Source of the DNA: Herpetosiphonaceae bacterium
GTDB taxonomy: Bacteria > Chloroflexota > Chloroflexia > Chloroflexales > Kallotenuaceae
DNA: 41,540 bases
Direction: 5' to 3'
Assembly: GCA_036374795.1 (NCBI GenBank)
Contig: DASUTC010000254.1
Location: forward strand, 1-41,540
The position numbers and the translations under genes are program-made. Below, one piece after another: positions 16,946 to 27,480 of the stretch. The notes under the pieces are model-generated. The model was not told where the DNA came from. It was given only the letters and a program-made list of their open reading frames with translations, and made no database searches. The stretch's first letter is position 1. Every line of letters starts with the position of its first letter.

Positions 16946-19684
16946 TTATCGCCCAAGCAACGTCCGTGCCGCCCGTCGCACGTCTGCCTCAGGATCGGCA
17001 TAGGCCAGATCGTTTAGTTTGCGCGCCGCGTGCTGGTGCCCGATCCGTCCGAGCGCCGTCACGGCGGCAATGCGCACCGCCGGATCGACATCGTCGAGCG
17101 CGCCCGCGATCGGCTCTCTGACAGCGGGCAGCTTGATCCGCGCCAGAATCTCGACGACGGTCGCGCGCACCGCCGGATGCGGATGTGCCAGGCCGCGCTG
17201 AAGATCGTCCACGATGCGCGCTCCTTTACGGGCCAGCGCCGCGCGCACGGCCTCGCGCCGCTGCGGATCGATCAGCAGCTCGATCAGCGCCGCCGTCGCC
17301 TCGGATGTCTGGACCCGGCTGAGCGCCGTGATCGCCGCCTGCTGCATCTCGACATCGTGATCGGCGGCGGCGACCCATTGGAGCGCGGGCACGGCTCCCA
17401 TGCCGCCGTGGAGCGCCACCGCATCGACCGCAGCCGCGCGCTGCGATGGATCAGCGCCACGTAGCGCGGCCAGCAGCGGCGGTAGCGCGGCGGGATGCCG
17501 TGTCTGTCCCAGCGCGTGGAGCGTCGCCCGCACCAGATCGGCATCCGAAGCGGCTGTCAGCGGCGTGAGGCTCTGCGCTGCCTGCTCGCCGCCGATCTGT
17601 CCGAGCGCCTCCGCCGCTGCGATTCGCACCTGTCCCGCCGTGTCGCGCTCCAGCACGCGGATCAGCGGCTCCAACGTGTCGGGCCGCGCGCGCTGGCCGA
17701 GCGAGCGGGTGGCGAAGTAGCGCACCCAGGGCTGCGGATCGTCCAGCGCGCCGAGCAGCGCCGCGAGCGCCTCAGGCTCGTCCATGTGTCCCAGGGCGCG
17801 CGCAGCCGCCGCCCGCAGGTTAGGCATCTCATGCCGCAGCACGTGCAGCAGCAGCGGGAGGCAGCGCGGATTGTCCAGGTAGGCCAGCGCCTCGATTGCC
17901 GCCTGCTGCACGCGCTCGTCGCGATCCTCGACCGCCGTGACGATCGTCACGGCGCAGGCGTCGTATCCGAAATACCCTGCGATGCGTAGCGCAGACTCGC
18001 GGATCAGCGGGTCGGGATCGTGCAGCAGCGCCGTGATGCGCTGCTCAAGATCGGGATGGCCCAGCGAGTGCAGCGCCGAGATGACCGCCTGCCGCGCCGC
18101 TACGTCCGGATCACCCAGATGCCGCAGCAGGGCCTCGAAGGCGCGGTGATCACCGATTTTCGCCAGCGCGTCTGCGGCTACCACAGCCAGATCGGGATCG
18201 GTTTCCAGCACCTCGATCAGCTCCGGCACCACGCGCGCATCGCCGATCCGGCCCAGCGCCACCACCGCCGCCGCGCGTGTCTCGGCGTCCTCCGCCGCGA
18301 GCTGCTCGATCAGGGCATCGACCACGCCAGCCCCGAAGCGCACCAGCGCCTCGATCAGCGCCAGCCGCACCGTCGGCTGGCCCAGCAGCCGCGCCAGGGC
18401 GCGCTCCACCGCCGGACCTTCGAGCCAGCCCAGCACCACCACCAGCGCGCGCAGCTCGTCGGGCGTTGCGGTATCCAGCGCGGCCAGCATGGCCTGCCGG
18501 GCCGTCGGTGTCAGCCGCGCGCTGACCTGCGCCGCGATCCGCCTGCCGTCGTCGTAGAGCCGGTCGTAGCGCCGGTACAGCGCCGCGAGCGCCTGCACCA
18601 CGACCGTCACCGGAGCGTCGGGAGCGTCCAGCAGCGCCAGCAGCGGCGCGATCACCTCCTCATCGCCGAGCGCGCCCAGCGCCTCCGCAGCGGTATCGCG
18701 CAGCATATCGTCGGCCAGCAGCGGCACCAGCCCGGGCGCAACACGCGCATCGCCGATCGCTCGCAGCGCGTCGATAGCGGCAAACGCCAGGAAAAAATCG
18801 CCGCTCACAGCGATCGATAGCAGCGGCTCGATCGCCGCCGCCGCGCGGAGCTTGCCCAGCGCCTCGATCGCATGAAAGCGCACGTTTTGGTCGGGATCGT
18901 CGAGCGCCGCGATCAGCGCCGCCGCCGCGCGTGGATCGGTGTGCTCGGCCAGTGCCAGCGCCGCGTAGATCCGCAGATCGGTGTCGGGGTCCTCCAAAAA
19001 GTCGATCAGCGGCCCGACCACGTCCACATCGGTCAGCGCCAGCACCTGGAGCGCGCTGTTCAGCAGCGCCAGATCCCGATGCTCCTCACGCATCGCCCGC
19101 AGAATATCGGCGACCGCGTCTGCGCCAGCACGCGCCGCCAGACCGCTGACAGCGGTGCGACGCACGCGCCATTGGGCATCCGCCAGCGCATCGATCAGCA
19201 GCGCCGACTCGTGCTCTTTTGCCGTCGCCAGCGCCTCCGCCGCCTGCAAGCGTGCCGTGGCGTCGGGGCTTTGCAGCTGGGCGGTAAGGTCGCGCTCACG
19301 ATCGAGTCGCGCCGTCATGTCTTCAACGGTCACGATCGTGCCGACGATCTGCTCGTCGATCCGCAGCGGCGCGATCGTCACGTGCTGCTGCATCGTGTCG
19401 AAGTGCCTGGACGGCGACGCGGGCGGGCAGCGCAGCAGATAGTGATGAAACAGCGGAGTCAGCACGACGACCACGCCCTGTGATACCACCTGCTCGAAGC
19501 GCGGCAGCAGCTTGCGCTCCGCGAGATCCGGCACCAGAGCCGGGAGCGGCGTGCCCACCGCAGTTGATGCCGAGATGCCGCTGTGCTGCTCCAGCCATGC
19601 GTCCCACGACTGGACCACCAGCGCGGCGTCCGTGGTCAATACTCCGACCGTACGCGGCATGGTCGGCGGTGTCTCACCGTGCAT
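16946..19684 (-). CDS. PAS-like sensor domain fused to about 22 HEAT/PBS-lyase-type repeats
   Basis: 912 residues. Residues about 10-125 form a PAS-like domain ([30 protein letters not shown]). From about 135 to the C-terminus there is an uninterrupted solenoid of roughly 30-residue HEAT/Armadillo-like units of the form 'DP(D)..VR..AA.ALG.IGD..A...L...L'. Such solenoids are protein-binding scaffolds, and no catalytic motif is visible. The start overlaps the MCP stop by 11 bases; ATG 19660 is possible. Placement between the MCP and cheR makes it a likely adaptor or sensor in the same pathway (inference). The PAS domain is paralogous to that of the histidine kinase ending the operon. Confidence 0.88.
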   Translation of the reverse strand: MHGETPPTMPRTVGVLTTDAALVVQSWDAWLEQHSGISASTAVGTPLPALVPDLAERKLLPRFEQVVSQGVVVVLTPLFHHYLLRCPPASPSRHFDTMQQHVTIAPLRIDEQIVGTIVTVEDMTARLDRERDLTAQLQSPDATARLQAAEALATAKEHESALLIDALADAQWRVRRTAVSGLAARAGADAVADILRAMREEHRDLALLNSALQVLALTDVDVVGPLIDFLEDPDTDLRIYAALALAEHTDPRAAAALIAALDDPDQNVRFHAIEALGKLRAAAAIEPLLSIAVSGDFFLAFAAIDALRAIGDARVAPGLVPLLADDMLRDTAAEALGALGDEEVIAPLLALLDAPDAPVTVVVQALAALYRRYDRLYDDGRRIAAQVSARLTPTARQAMLAALDTATPDELRALVVVLGWLEGPAVERALARLLGQPTVRLALIEALVRFGAGVVDALIEQLAAEDAETRAAAVVALGRIGDARVVPELIEVLETDPDLAVVAADALAKIGDHRAFEALLRHLGDPDVAARQAVISALHSLGHPDLEQRITALLHDPDPLIRESALRIAGYFGYDACAVTIVTAVEDRDERVQQAAIEALAYLDNPRCLPLLLHVLRHEMPNLRAAAARALGHMDEPEALAALLGALDDPQPWVRYFATRSLGQRARPDTLEPLIRVLERDTAGQVRIAAAEALGQIGGEQAAQSLTPLTAASDADLVRATLHALGQTRHPAALPPLLAALRGADPSQRAAAVDAVALHGGMGAVPALQWVAAADHDVEMQQAAITALSRVQTSEATAALIELLIDPQRREAVRAALARKGARIVDDLQRGLAHPHPAVRATVVEILARIKLPAVREPIAGALDDVDPAVRIAAVTALGRIGHQHAARKLNDLAYADPEADVRRAARTLLGR

Positions 19685-21758
19685 GAGGTACTCGTCCGTT
19701 TCCGTTCAACTGCTCGGCGCGCGCATCGAGCTCGCGCGCCCGCTCCAAGAGGCTGCTTGCCGCCTGGCGCGTTGCTTTGACCCCGGCGGCGTTGCGATCG
19801 GTGATCGTCCGAATGTCGGCAAGGCGGCTCAAGATGATCGCGGCAGCCCCCGAGTGCTCCTGGTTGGCGCGTGTCACCAGGGCAATATCTCTGGCGACAC
19901 GTTGCGCCGCAGTGTTGATGTCGCGCATCGCCGTGGCCTGCTCGCTCATCGCCCGCGCGGTCTGCTCGGCCTCGCGGCGCATCTGCGTCACGGCGGAGGT
20001 GATCTGATCAGCGGCTGCGGCCTGCTCGGCCATCGCGGTCGACACCGAGGTGACAAGCTGTGCCAGCCGCTCGGCCTCGCCCGAAATCTGCTCGCCCGCC
20101 CTCGATTGATTGGCTAGTGCCTGCGCAGTGGTGCCTACGCCGCGCCGCATCGTCTCGACCGCCAGCGTGATGTCGCTGGCCGCGTTGGCCTGCTCGGTCG
20201 CGGCTCGTCGCAGCTGCGCGGCCATCGCCGTCGTGCGCTGCGCCGCCTTGATGATGTCACGGGCCGCGTTGCTCTGCTCGTTCATCGCCTGCGTCACCTG
20301 CTGGACCGTCCGGCGCATCTGGTTGCTCGCGTTGACGATCGTCTGCGCTGTGGTAGCCTGCTCCGAGGTTGCGGCGGCAACCTGACGCGCCTGCTGGGAG
20401 GTGGTGGCGATCGTCGCGATCACGTGCTGCCCCGCACGTAGCTGCTCGTCCGTGGCGCGCGCGATCTGCCCGACCAGCCGGGTGATCTCGTCCAGGCCGG
20501 ACAAAATATTCTGAAGCCCGGCAGCGCCCTCGGAGGACTGGCGGCTCGACTCGTCCGCGACACGCAGGCCGTCGGTCGAGGCGGCCACCGCTTCCTGCAC
20601 GGTATCCTGAAGGTTTTTGATAATCGCCGCAATATCAGCCGTGGCGCGCGCAGATCGATCGGCCAGGTTGCGAATCTCTTCGGCCACCACGGCAAAGCCA
20701 CGGCCCGCATCGCCCGCCCGCGCCGCCTCGATCGATGCGTTCAGCGACAGCAGGTTGGTGCGCTCCGCGATCAGGTTGATCGCGTCGACGATGCTGCTGA
20801 TCTCGTTCGAGCGCTTGCCCATCTCGCGCATCACGCCTGCGCTCTGCGCCACCGCCTCGCGCACGCGGCTGATGCCTTCGATCGATCGCTGGATGGCGGC
20901 ACCGCCCTCTTTGGCCTCGCGCGCCACCCGCTGGGTCACGGTGTCGGCCTCCCTGGCGATCTTGGCAACGGCCTGGATCGAGCGATCCAGCTCTTCCGCG
21001 CTCGTCGCGGCGCTGCTGGCGGCATCGGTGATGGCCGCCGCGTTGTGTGCCACGCCCTGCATCGAGCGCGCCAGCTCTTCGATCGCCGTCGAAACCTCTT
21101 CGATCGACGCGGCCATCGTTTCGCTCATCGCCGTGACCTCCTCGATCGAGGCGGCCATCTCGTTGATCGAGGACGACGTTTGCTCGGCGGCGGTCGCGAC
21201 TTCCTCGGTGTTGGCCGCCGTGCCCTGGATCGCGCGGGTCATCTGCTCAAGCGCCGCGCCGGTCTGGTTAACCGACGACGACAGCGCCTCGGTATCGTCG
21301 CTGACGGTGCTGATCGCATCGGTCATGCTGGTCATCGCCCTGGTCACTTGCAGCGCCGCCGCCGCCATGTCCTGGGCCGTGCTGGTCACGCTCTTGATCG
21401 ATCGCGTCGACTCTTCGATCGAGGTTGCGGTCTGCGTCACCATGCTCGACAGGCTGATCGTGCTGACTGTCACCTGCTCGATCGAGGCGGCCATCTCGTT
21501 GATCGACGAAACCATTTCTTCGGTCGAGGTCGCGACCGATGCGGCCTGCGATGCTGTCTCTTGGAGCGAGGCAACGACCTCGTTGGTGGTGCTGAGCGTG
21601 CCATCCAGCGAGCGCACCTGCGACTCCGCATCGGCTGCGACCTGATCGGCGATCTGATCGATGTCGGCTGCGGTCGCCGTCAACTGCCGCGCCTGCTCAA
21701 GAATCTGCTCGACCTGTGCATTGTCGGTATTGCGCCGTTGGCGTAGGAAGAATCCCAT
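19674..21758 (-). CDS. Soluble methyl-accepting chemotaxis protein without sensor domain
   Basis: 694 residues from ATG 21758, with GAGGAG 5 bases upstream. No transmembrane helix, HAMP or recognisable ligand domain is seen. Nearly the whole protein is long helical coiled coil, with repeated [10 protein letters not shown] segments in the first 230 residues. The highly conserved signalling hairpin reads [19 protein letters not shown] then [21 protein letters not shown] around 330-370. The Q/E/A-rich flanks give candidate methylation sites for CheR/CheB. It is a cytoplasmic receptor, probably taking input from partner proteins such as the adjacent PAS-HEAT protein (inference). An upstream frame extension to 21806 comes from repeat DNA and is excluded. 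Confidence 0.92.
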   Translation of the reverse strand: MGFFLRQRRNTDNAQVEQILEQARQLTATAADIDQIADQVAADAESQVRSLDGTLSTTNEVVASLQETASQAASVATSTEEMVSSINEMAASIEQVTVSTISLSSMVTQTATSIEESTRSIKSVTSTAQDMAAAALQVTRAMTSMTDAISTVSDDTEALSSSVNQTGAALEQMTRAIQGTAANTEEVATAAEQTSSSINEMAASIEEVTAMSETMAASIEEVSTAIEELARSMQGVAHNAAAITDAASSAATSAEELDRSIQAVAKIAREADTVTQRVAREAKEGGAAIQRSIEGISRVREAVAQSAGVMREMGKRSNEISSIVDAINLIAERTNLLSLNASIEAARAGDAGRGFAVVAEEIRNLADRSARATADIAAIIKNLQDTVQEAVAASTDGLRVADESSRQSSEGAAGLQNILSGLDEITRLVGQIARATDEQLRAGQHVIATIATTSQQARQVAAATSEQATTAQTIVNASNQMRRTVQQVTQAMNEQSNAARDIIKAAQRTTAMAAQLRRAATEQANAASDITLAVETMRRGVGTTAQALANQSRAGEQISGEAERLAQLVTSVSTAMAEQAAAADQITSAVTQMRREAEQTARAMSEQATAMRDINTAAQRVARDIALVTRANQEHSGAAAIILSRLADIRTITDRNAAGVKATRQAASSLLERARELDARAEQLNGNGRVPHAR

Positions 21759-21764
21759 AGGTGC

Positions 21765-21895
21765 TCCTCGAACAAAGAACAAAAGAACAAAAAAGCAATA
21801 GAACAAAGGCCGTAGGTCGGGACGAAAGAGCCAAGAACCAAGAACCGAGAACCGAACAAAAGAACAAAAGCTTAAACGTCCAACTTCTTTGTTCC
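21765..21895. repeat. GAAC-rich intergenic repeat, continuing into the cheA 3' end
   Basis: Multiple short units of the form GAACAAA(G) and GAACC(A/G)AG lie between the MCP start and the cheA stop. A 22-base word at 21832-21853 recurs exactly, in reverse orientation, at 33898-33919. Related TTGTTCCC-type units run into 21885-21925, that is, into the last codons of cheA. It behaves like a dispersed low-complexity intergenic element. Confidence 0.65.
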
Positions 21896-24454
21896 CTTGA
21901 TCCCTTGTTCGCTTGTTCCCCTGACCGACCCCGCTTCCGATGTCGGAAGCAAGGACTCGGCCAGCGTCAAGACTTCGCGCAGATTCAGCAGCAGCACGAG
22001 GCGGTCGCTGAGCGTGGCGATGGCGTCGAGGTAGTTGCCGCTGAGGCTGCCGATCGCCTCAGGCGGCGGCTGGAATGTGTCGGGGTCGATCTGCACAAAC
22101 TCGCGCGCCGAGTCGACCACCAGCCCAACTTGCCGCCGATCGTGTTTGATCACGAGCAGCCGGGTGCGAAGATCGTACGGGATTTTGGGCAGGCCAAACC
22201 GCGCGCGCAGATTGAGCGCCGGGATGAGCTGGCCGCGTACGAACACCACGCCGTCGATCGCCGTCGGCGCGTTCGGCACGGGCGTCACCTGTTCGAGCAT
22301 GTCGATGTGCTGGACATCGCTGCTGCGAATCGCGTAGCTCGTTCCGGCTAGCTCGAACAAAATATAGGGTTGGGTTGTTGTCGGCAGCTCGTGCATCGTT
22401 GAACTCGTCCTTCCATCAGCCGCAAAGGACGCTGGCCCCGCTGGCCGCGCGCCGCCCTCGCGATCAAGCCTGTTCAGGTCTGCCGGATCGAGAATCAGCA
22501 CGACCCGCCCATCGCCCAGCTCGGTTGCGCCGCCGATGCCGACGACCTGCACCAGCGGATCGGCGATCGGGCGGACGACGATCTCGCGCTTATCCAGCAG
22601 CCGATCGATGGTCAGCACAAACGTGTGGCGCTCCTGGCCGATCACCAGCCCGTAGCCCGCGCCATCCTCCGCGCCCGGCAGCCGGAAGACGCGCGCCAGC
22701 CGCACCAGCGGCACGACCTGCTCGCGATAGCGCAGCAGCTCGTTGTTCTCCAGAGCCGTGATATCGTCCGGCGCGATCTGAATCGCCTCGCGCACGGCGG
22801 GCAGCGGCATGGCAAAGGTTTGCCCGGCAGCCGCGACGATCAGCGCATCCATGATCGTCAGCGTCAGCGGCAGCTGCATCGTAAAGCGCGTGCCACGGCC
22901 AACTTCGGTTGTCAGCGTGAGTGTGCCGCCCAGCTCGTAGATCGTTCGCTGGACGACATCCATGCCTACGCCGCGACCGCTGACGCGATCGACCTGCTCG
23001 CGGGTTGAAAAGCCGGGCAGGCACAGCAGATCCAGAAGCTTCGCGTCGTCGGGCAGGCCATCGCCGTCGAGCAGCCCCAGGGCACGCGCGCGCTCGGCGA
23101 CATCGTGGCGATCGATGCCGCGTCCGTCGTCGGCCAGCTCGATCGTCACGATGTCGCCCGTGTCGAACGCCGAGAGCATCAGTGTGCCTTCGGCTGGCTT
23201 GCCCTGCGCCATGCGCTCGCTCGCTGGCTCCAGGCCGTGGCTGACCGCGTTGCGCACCAGATGCAGCAGCGGATCGGCCAGCCGCTCGACGATGTACTTA
23301 TCGACCTCGGTATGCTGGCCGTGAAGTTCGAGCCGCACCTGTCGGCCTAGCTCATGGGCCAGATCGCGCACCACGAACTGCATCCGCGCGAAGATGTCGC
23401 CCATCGGCACCATCCGCACGCGCACGACGCCCTCGCGCAGATCGCGCAGCTGCCGCCCAAGCTGCACGTTGATGTCGTGCAGATCCCGCCACTCGTTGAC
23501 CTCGATCTTCGGCTCGATCTGCGCTAGCCGGTTTTCGAGGCGGGAGCGCGTGATGACCAGCTCGCCGATCATGTGCATCAGCTCGTCGAGGCGCGTCAGA
23601 TCGACGCGCACGACGTTGGCGGGGGCGACCGAGATCGGAGCGGCGGACGTGCTCGCCGCCGCTGGCTGCGCCGCCACCTGCACGCTGTACGGCTCCCAGC
23701 GCAGGCCATGTGCTGCCCAGGCCGAGAAGCTCTCGGCGTCCGCATCCGTCGCCACGATAAACTCGAACGCGACGCCCGCAGGTCGCACGAGCGGTCTGGC
23801 ATGCTCGATCTCGCCGATCTCCTGAAGCTGGGTGCGCACGCTGTTGACGTTGACTCCCTGATCGGCCAGCTCGGGCGTAGGCAGGAATTCAAAACGCCAG
23901 ACCTGGCGGAGCGTCGGAGCGGGCGGCGCTGTGCCGTTGCCCTGATCGGGTAGGCTCGCAGCCCCGGACGAGGGCACAGCTTCAGGCCGCGCTTCGTCCG
24001 GCAGCAGGTCAGTCAGCGCCGCGAGCACCGGATCGACGTCGGGGCCGGGCTGTCGGGCGCGCCACGCGGCGAGGGCCTGCTCCAGCATGCGCACCTCCAC
24101 GATCAAGGTGTCGAGCGCCTGGGCCTGAAGCACGACCCGCTGATCGCGGAGGGCACGGAAGTAGCTTTCGGTCTGGTGGGCCAGCCGCTCGACATCGCTG
24201 ACGCCGACCATGCCCGCCAGCCCTTTCAGCGAGTGGAAGCTGCGAAATAGCTCCTCAAGCAGCGCCCGATCGACGTGGACTCGCCCAACGAACGGCTCAA
24301 GCGCCAGCAGATCGCGGCGAATCACCGTTAAGTGCTCATCGCACTCGGCAAAAAAATCGTCGAGAAACTCATCGAAGAACGAATTGTCCGCCGGAGATGA
24401 GGCTGGTATCACATGCTTCTCATTCTCGTCGTGCGGGAGCACATGCAACCACAC
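21872..24454 (-). CDS. cheA: CheA histidine kinase with an extra C-terminal CheW domain
   Basis: 860 residues. The Hpt domain (about 25-130) has phosphoacceptor His74 in [13 protein letters not shown] low-complexity linker and a small P2-like region follow. The dimerisation helix pair starts near [11 protein letters not shown], then the ATPase has [12 protein letters not shown] (N box), DDGRGID (G1) and GRGVGMDVV (G2). A P5/CheW-like regulatory domain is followed, after a short linker, by a second complete CheW-type domain (about 705-835, starting around [16 protein letters not shown]). No separate cheW gene is seen, so the fusion probably supplies the coupling function. The last 20 or so residues look repeat-derived. 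The start is uncertain: GTG 24454 is the farthest upstream, and in-frame GTG codons closer to the Hpt domain are possible. Confidence 0.92.
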   Translation of the reverse strand: MWLHVLPHDENEKHVIPASSPADNSFFDEFLDDFFAECDEHLTVIRRDLLALEPFVGRVHVDRALLEELFRSFHSLKGLAGMVGVSDVERLAHQTESYFRALRDQRVVLQAQALDTLIVEVRMLEQALAAWRARQPGPDVDPVLAALTDLLPDEARPEAVPSSGAASLPDQGNGTAPPAPTLRQVWRFEFLPTPELADQGVNVNSVRTQLQEIGEIEHARPLVRPAGVAFEFIVATDADAESFSAWAAHGLRWEPYSVQVAAQPAAASTSAAPISVAPANVVRVDLTRLDELMHMIGELVITRSRLENRLAQIEPKIEVNEWRDLHDINVQLGRQLRDLREGVVRVRMVPMGDIFARMQFVVRDLAHELGRQVRLELHGQHTEVDKYIVERLADPLLHLVRNAVSHGLEPASERMAQGKPAEGTLMLSAFDTGDIVTIELADDGRGIDRHDVAERARALGLLDGDGLPDDAKLLDLLCLPGFSTREQVDRVSGRGVGMDVVQRTIYELGGTLTLTTEVGRGTRFTMQLPLTLTIMDALIVAAAGQTFAMPLPAVREAIQIAPDDITALENNELLRYREQVVPLVRLARVFRLPGAEDGAGYGLVIGQERHTFVLTIDRLLDKREIVVRPIADPLVQVVGIGGATELGDGRVVLILDPADLNRLDREGGARPAGPASFAADGRTSSTMHELPTTTQPYILFELAGTSYAIRSSDVQHIDMLEQVTPVPNAPTAIDGVVFVRGQLIPALNLRARFGLPKIPYDLRTRLLVIKHDRRQVGLVVDSAREFVQIDPDTFQPPPEAIGSLSGNYLDAIATLSDRLVLLLNLREVLTLAESLLPTSEAGSVRGTSEQGIKGTKKLDV

Positions 24455-24493
24455 ATTGCCTGTTGCTGGAAAGAAGAGTGCGTTGATGACGTA

Positions 24494-24865
24494 TTATACC
24501 GATTCTAGTAGCTCAGTGATACACGATTCCAGCGTTTGCGGCGCAAATGGCTTGGTAAGATAGACGGATGCCCCGGCATTCAGCACCGCATCGCGGCTTA
24601 TGTCGTCGCTGCGCGTGGTGAGGACCACGATCGGGATCGCCCGATACGCCTGGTGCGACCGCACGAACTGCACGACCTCCAGGCCATGCATATCAGGCAT
24701 ATTCAGGTCCAGAATCATCAGGTCCACGCGGGCCAGGGCCAGTTGCTCGATCGCCTCCAGCCCATTGCCGGCTTGCAGGAAGCGCACATCCTTGAGATGG
24801 CGGAGCGAGGCCATGACCATCCGCCGTATCGTCGCGGAGTCATCGACCACGAGAATTGTGCTCAT
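24494..24865 (-). CDS. CheY-like response regulator, first gene of chemosensory operon
   Basis: 123 residues from ATG 24865. VDDSATIRRM (7-16) holds the acidic pocket, phosphoacceptor Asp53 lies in LDLNMPDMHG, and the conserved Thr (VLTTR) and Lys (LTKPF) follow. There is no output domain. It lies 39 bases upstream of cheA in the same direction. With the second CheY at 14623-14991, the system has two single-domain regulators, one of which may serve as a phosphate sink. Confidence 0.92.
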   Translation of the reverse strand: MSTILVVDDSATIRRMVMASLRHLKDVRFLQAGNGLEAIEQLALARVDLMILDLNMPDMHGLEVVQFVRSHQAYRAIPIVVLTTRSDDISRDAVLNAGASVYLTKPFAPQTLESCITELLESV

Positions 24866-25088
24866 AGCTTTCTCCCGGCAGGTTTCTGTAGTAGCTACAG
24901 CAACTCCTACCCAAACACACAATGAATGTCAGGTTTCCACGCGAGGCTGAACGGATTTCGTGTCGATCAAGGACTGTTGGGTATAAAGTACCACATACAA
25001 GCCTAACAATCCGTGGCGTCGGCATGGTATCTTGAAAGCGCGCTTATATCAAGCTCGCACCATGTATTTTACCGAGAAAGGAAGCTCG

Positions 25089-26180
25089 ATGGTTCAGGCT
25101 GTGGTGATGTCGGGGCCGCACCAGCCGCTCGAAGTGCGTCAGTTCGAGATGCCGCAGCTCGAAGATGGCGCGGTGCTGCTGCGCACGCTGGGCAGCGAGG
25201 TCTGCGGCACCGATGTGCATCTGTGGCATGGTCAGTTGGCGGGCGTGCCCTATCCGATCATTCCCGGTCACGTGAGTGTCGGCGAGGTTGCCGCGATCGG
25301 CGGGCGGGCGGTGGATGTTGATGGGCGGCTGCTGGGCGTGGGCGATGTGGTCACGTTCGTCGATGTCTACGGATCGTGCGGTCGCTGCTGGCACTGTACG
25401 GTCGCGCAGGCCAGCACGCGCTGTCCGCAGCGGCGCGTCTATGGCGTGACGCTCTCGGCGGATGAGGGCCTGCTCGGCGGCTGGAGCGAGTATATCTACC
25501 TGCGGCCCGGCGTGCATATCGTCACGCTGCCGCCCACGCTGCCCTGGGAAACGTTTATCGCTGCGGGCTGCGGCCTGCCGACGGCGCTGCACGCGGTCGA
25601 GCGCGCCGAGATCCGCTTTGGCGATACGGTCGTCGTGCAGGGCAGCGGGCCGGTCGGCCTGAGCGCGGCGATCCTGGCGCAGCTCCGGGGCGCGGGCAGC
25701 GTGATCGTCGTCGGCGGCCCTCCCGTGCGGCTGGCGATGGCCCAGGCGCTCGGCGCGGATGCCGTGCTGGACATCGGCGAGCTGGACGAGGCCGCGCGCT
25801 ACGCCGCGGTGCGCGCGCTCACGCGAGGCCGTGGCGCAGACGCGACGATCGAGGCGACCGGAGTAGCCGCCGCCGTGCCTGAGGGCATGCGCCTGACCCG
25901 CGACGCGGGACGCTATGTGGTCGTCGGGCAGTACACCAACGTCGGATCGGTGGCGTTCAATCCGCACCTGGATCTGAATCAGAAGCATCTTGATGTGCGC
26001 GGCTGCTGGGGCAGCGATGTTAGCCACGTCTACCGCGCGGTGCAGGTGCTGGCGCGCTACCATACGCGCTTCCCGTGGGCCGAGTTCGTCAGCGGGCGCT
26101 ACGCGCTCGACCGCGCGCAGGCTGCGCTGGAAGATGTCGCCGCCCAGCGTGTGGTTAAGGCGCTGATCATGCCGCAGTAG
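25089..26180 (+). CDS. Zinc-dependent medium-chain alcohol dehydrogenase
   Basis: 363 residues from ATG 25089, preceded by AAGGA with a 6-base spacer; weaker in-frame starts at 25032 and 25062 are rejected on that ground. Features are EVCGTDVHLWHG (catalytic zinc Cys39), GHVSVGE (His61, where most relatives have GHE), a four-cysteine structural zinc lobe CGRCWHCTVAQASTRC, and the Rossmann motif VVQGSGPVGLSAA. It should oxidise a secondary alcohol, such as a polyol or amino-alcohol, with NAD(P). It is the first gene of a plus-strand trio with the decarboxylase (19-base gap) and the ATP-grasp ligase, divergent from the chemosensory operon. Confidence 0.9.
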   Translation: MVQAVVMSGPHQPLEVRQFEMPQLEDGAVLLRTLGSEVCGTDVHLWHGQLAGVPYPIIPGHVSVGEVAAIGGRAVDVDGRLLGVGDVVTFVDVYGSCGRCWHCTVAQASTRCPQRRVYGVTLSADEGLLGGWSEYIYLRPGVHIVTLPPTLPWETFIAAGCGLPTALHAVERAEIRFGDTVVVQGSGPVGLSAAILAQLRGAGSVIVVGGPPVRLAMAQALGADAVLDIGELDEAARYAAVRALTRGRGADATIEATGVAAAVPEGMRLTRDAGRYVVVGQYTNVGSVAFNPHLDLNQKHLDVRGCWGSDVSHVYRAVQVLARYHTRFPWAEFVSGRYALDRAQAALEDVAAQRVVKALIMPQ

Positions 26181-26199
26181 CATTGTGAAAGGACCACGC

Positions 26200-27477
26200 A
26201 TGACCGATCATCGCTTTCCCTGGACCAGCGCGCAGATCGAGGCGATTGCCGCCGCGCATCCGACGCCCTTCTACCTCTACGACGAGCGCGGGCTGCGCGA
26301 GCAGGCCAGACGGCTGCACGCCGCGTTCGCCTGGGCTCCCGGCTTCAAAGAATATTTCGCGGTCAAGGCCACGCCCAACCCGACGATCCTGCGGATTCTG
26401 CACGAGGAAGGCTGTGGCACCGATTGTAGCTCGCTGGCCGAGCTGGTGCTCTCCGAGCGTGTCGGCATTACCGGCGAAGAGATCATGTTCTCATCCAACA
26501 ACACGCCTGCGGTCGAGTTCCAAAAGGCGCGCGAGCTTGGCGCGATCATCAACCTCGACGATCTCAGCCATATCGAGTATCTGGAGCGCCACGCGGGCCT
26601 GCCGGAGCTGGTGTCGCTGCGGTACAATCCCGGCCCGCTGCGCACCGGCAATGCGATCATCGGCAATCCGATCGAGGCCAAGTTTGGCTTGACGCGGGCG
26701 CAGTTGTTCGAGGGCTATCGCGTCCTGCGCGACAAGGGCGCGACGCGCTTCGGCCTGCATACGATGGTCGTGTCGAATGAGCTGAGCCAGGATGCGCTCG
26801 TCTCCACCGCGCGAATGATGTTCGAGCTGGCGGTCGAGCTAGCCACCGCGCTGGATATTCGGGTCGAGCTGATCAATATCGGCGGCGGCATCGGCATTCC
26901 CTACCGCCCGGAGCAGCAGGCGGTCGATCTTGCGGCGCTTTCCGCCGAGATCCAGGCGGCGTATGCCGCGACGATCGGCGCGCACGGCCTCGATCCGGTA
27001 CGTCTGTGCATGGAGTGCGGGCGGATCATGACCGGTCCTTACGGCTTCCTGGTGGCGCGGGTACGGCATCTCAAGCAGACCTACAGGCGCTATGTGGGCC
27101 TGGATGCCACGATGGCCGATCTGATGCGTCCGGGGCTCTACGGCGCGTACCATCATCTGACGGTGCTCGGCAAGGAGCATCTGCCTGCGACCGAGCTATA
27201 CGATGTGACCGGCTCGCTGTGCGAGAATAACGACAAGTTTGCCGTCGATCGTCCGCTGCCGACCGTCGAGGTTGGCGATCTGGTGGCGATCCACGACGCC
27301 GGAGCGCACGGTCACTCGATGGGCTTCAACTACAACGGCAAGCTTCGCCCCGCTGAGCTGCTGATGCGGCTCGATCAGCGCGTCGCGCTGATCCGGCGGC
27401 GCGAGACGCTCGACGATTATTTTGCGACGCTGCGCTTTCCCGGCTCGGATTTCGATTCCTTACTCGATGGAGCATAG
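26200..27477 (+). CDS. Diaminopimelate-decarboxylase-like PLP enzyme (fold type III)
   Basis: 425 residues from ATG 26200 (AAAGGA 6 bases upstream). The PLP lysine is Lys56 in FAVKATPN. The glycine-rich phosphate site INIGGGIGIPY, ECGRIMTGPYG and the dimer active-site cysteine in LCENNDKFAVDRPLP are all typical of LysA-type decarboxylases, followed by HDAGAHGHSMGFNYNG. It should decarboxylate meso-diaminopimelate to lysine or a related D-configured amino acid. It is shorter-coupled to the ATP-grasp gene (3 bases) than expected for a housekeeping lysA, so a cluster-specific substrate is possible. Confidence 0.88.
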   Translation: MTDHRFPWTSAQIEAIAAAHPTPFYLYDERGLREQARRLHAAFAWAPGFKEYFAVKATPNPTILRILHEEGCGTDCSSLAELVLSERVGITGEEIMFSSNNTPAVEFQKARELGAIINLDDLSHIEYLERHAGLPELVSLRYNPGPLRTGNAIIGNPIEAKFGLTRAQLFEGYRVLRDKGATRFGLHTMVVSNELSQDALVSTARMMFELAVELATALDIRVELINIGGGIGIPYRPEQQAVDLAALSAEIQAAYAATIGAHGLDPVRLCMECGRIMTGPYGFLVARVRHLKQTYRRYVGLDATMADLMRPGLYGAYHHLTVLGKEHLPATELYDVTGSLCENNDKFAVDRPLPTVEVGDLVAIHDAGAHGHSMGFNYNGKLRPAELLMRLDQRVALIRRRETLDDYFATLRFPGSDFDSLLDGA

Positions 27478-27480
27478 GCC

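Noticed and set aside
25044-26201. 385-codon minus-strand open frame
   Set aside because: Antisense of the alcohol dehydrogenase, with composition typical of high-GC shadow frames.
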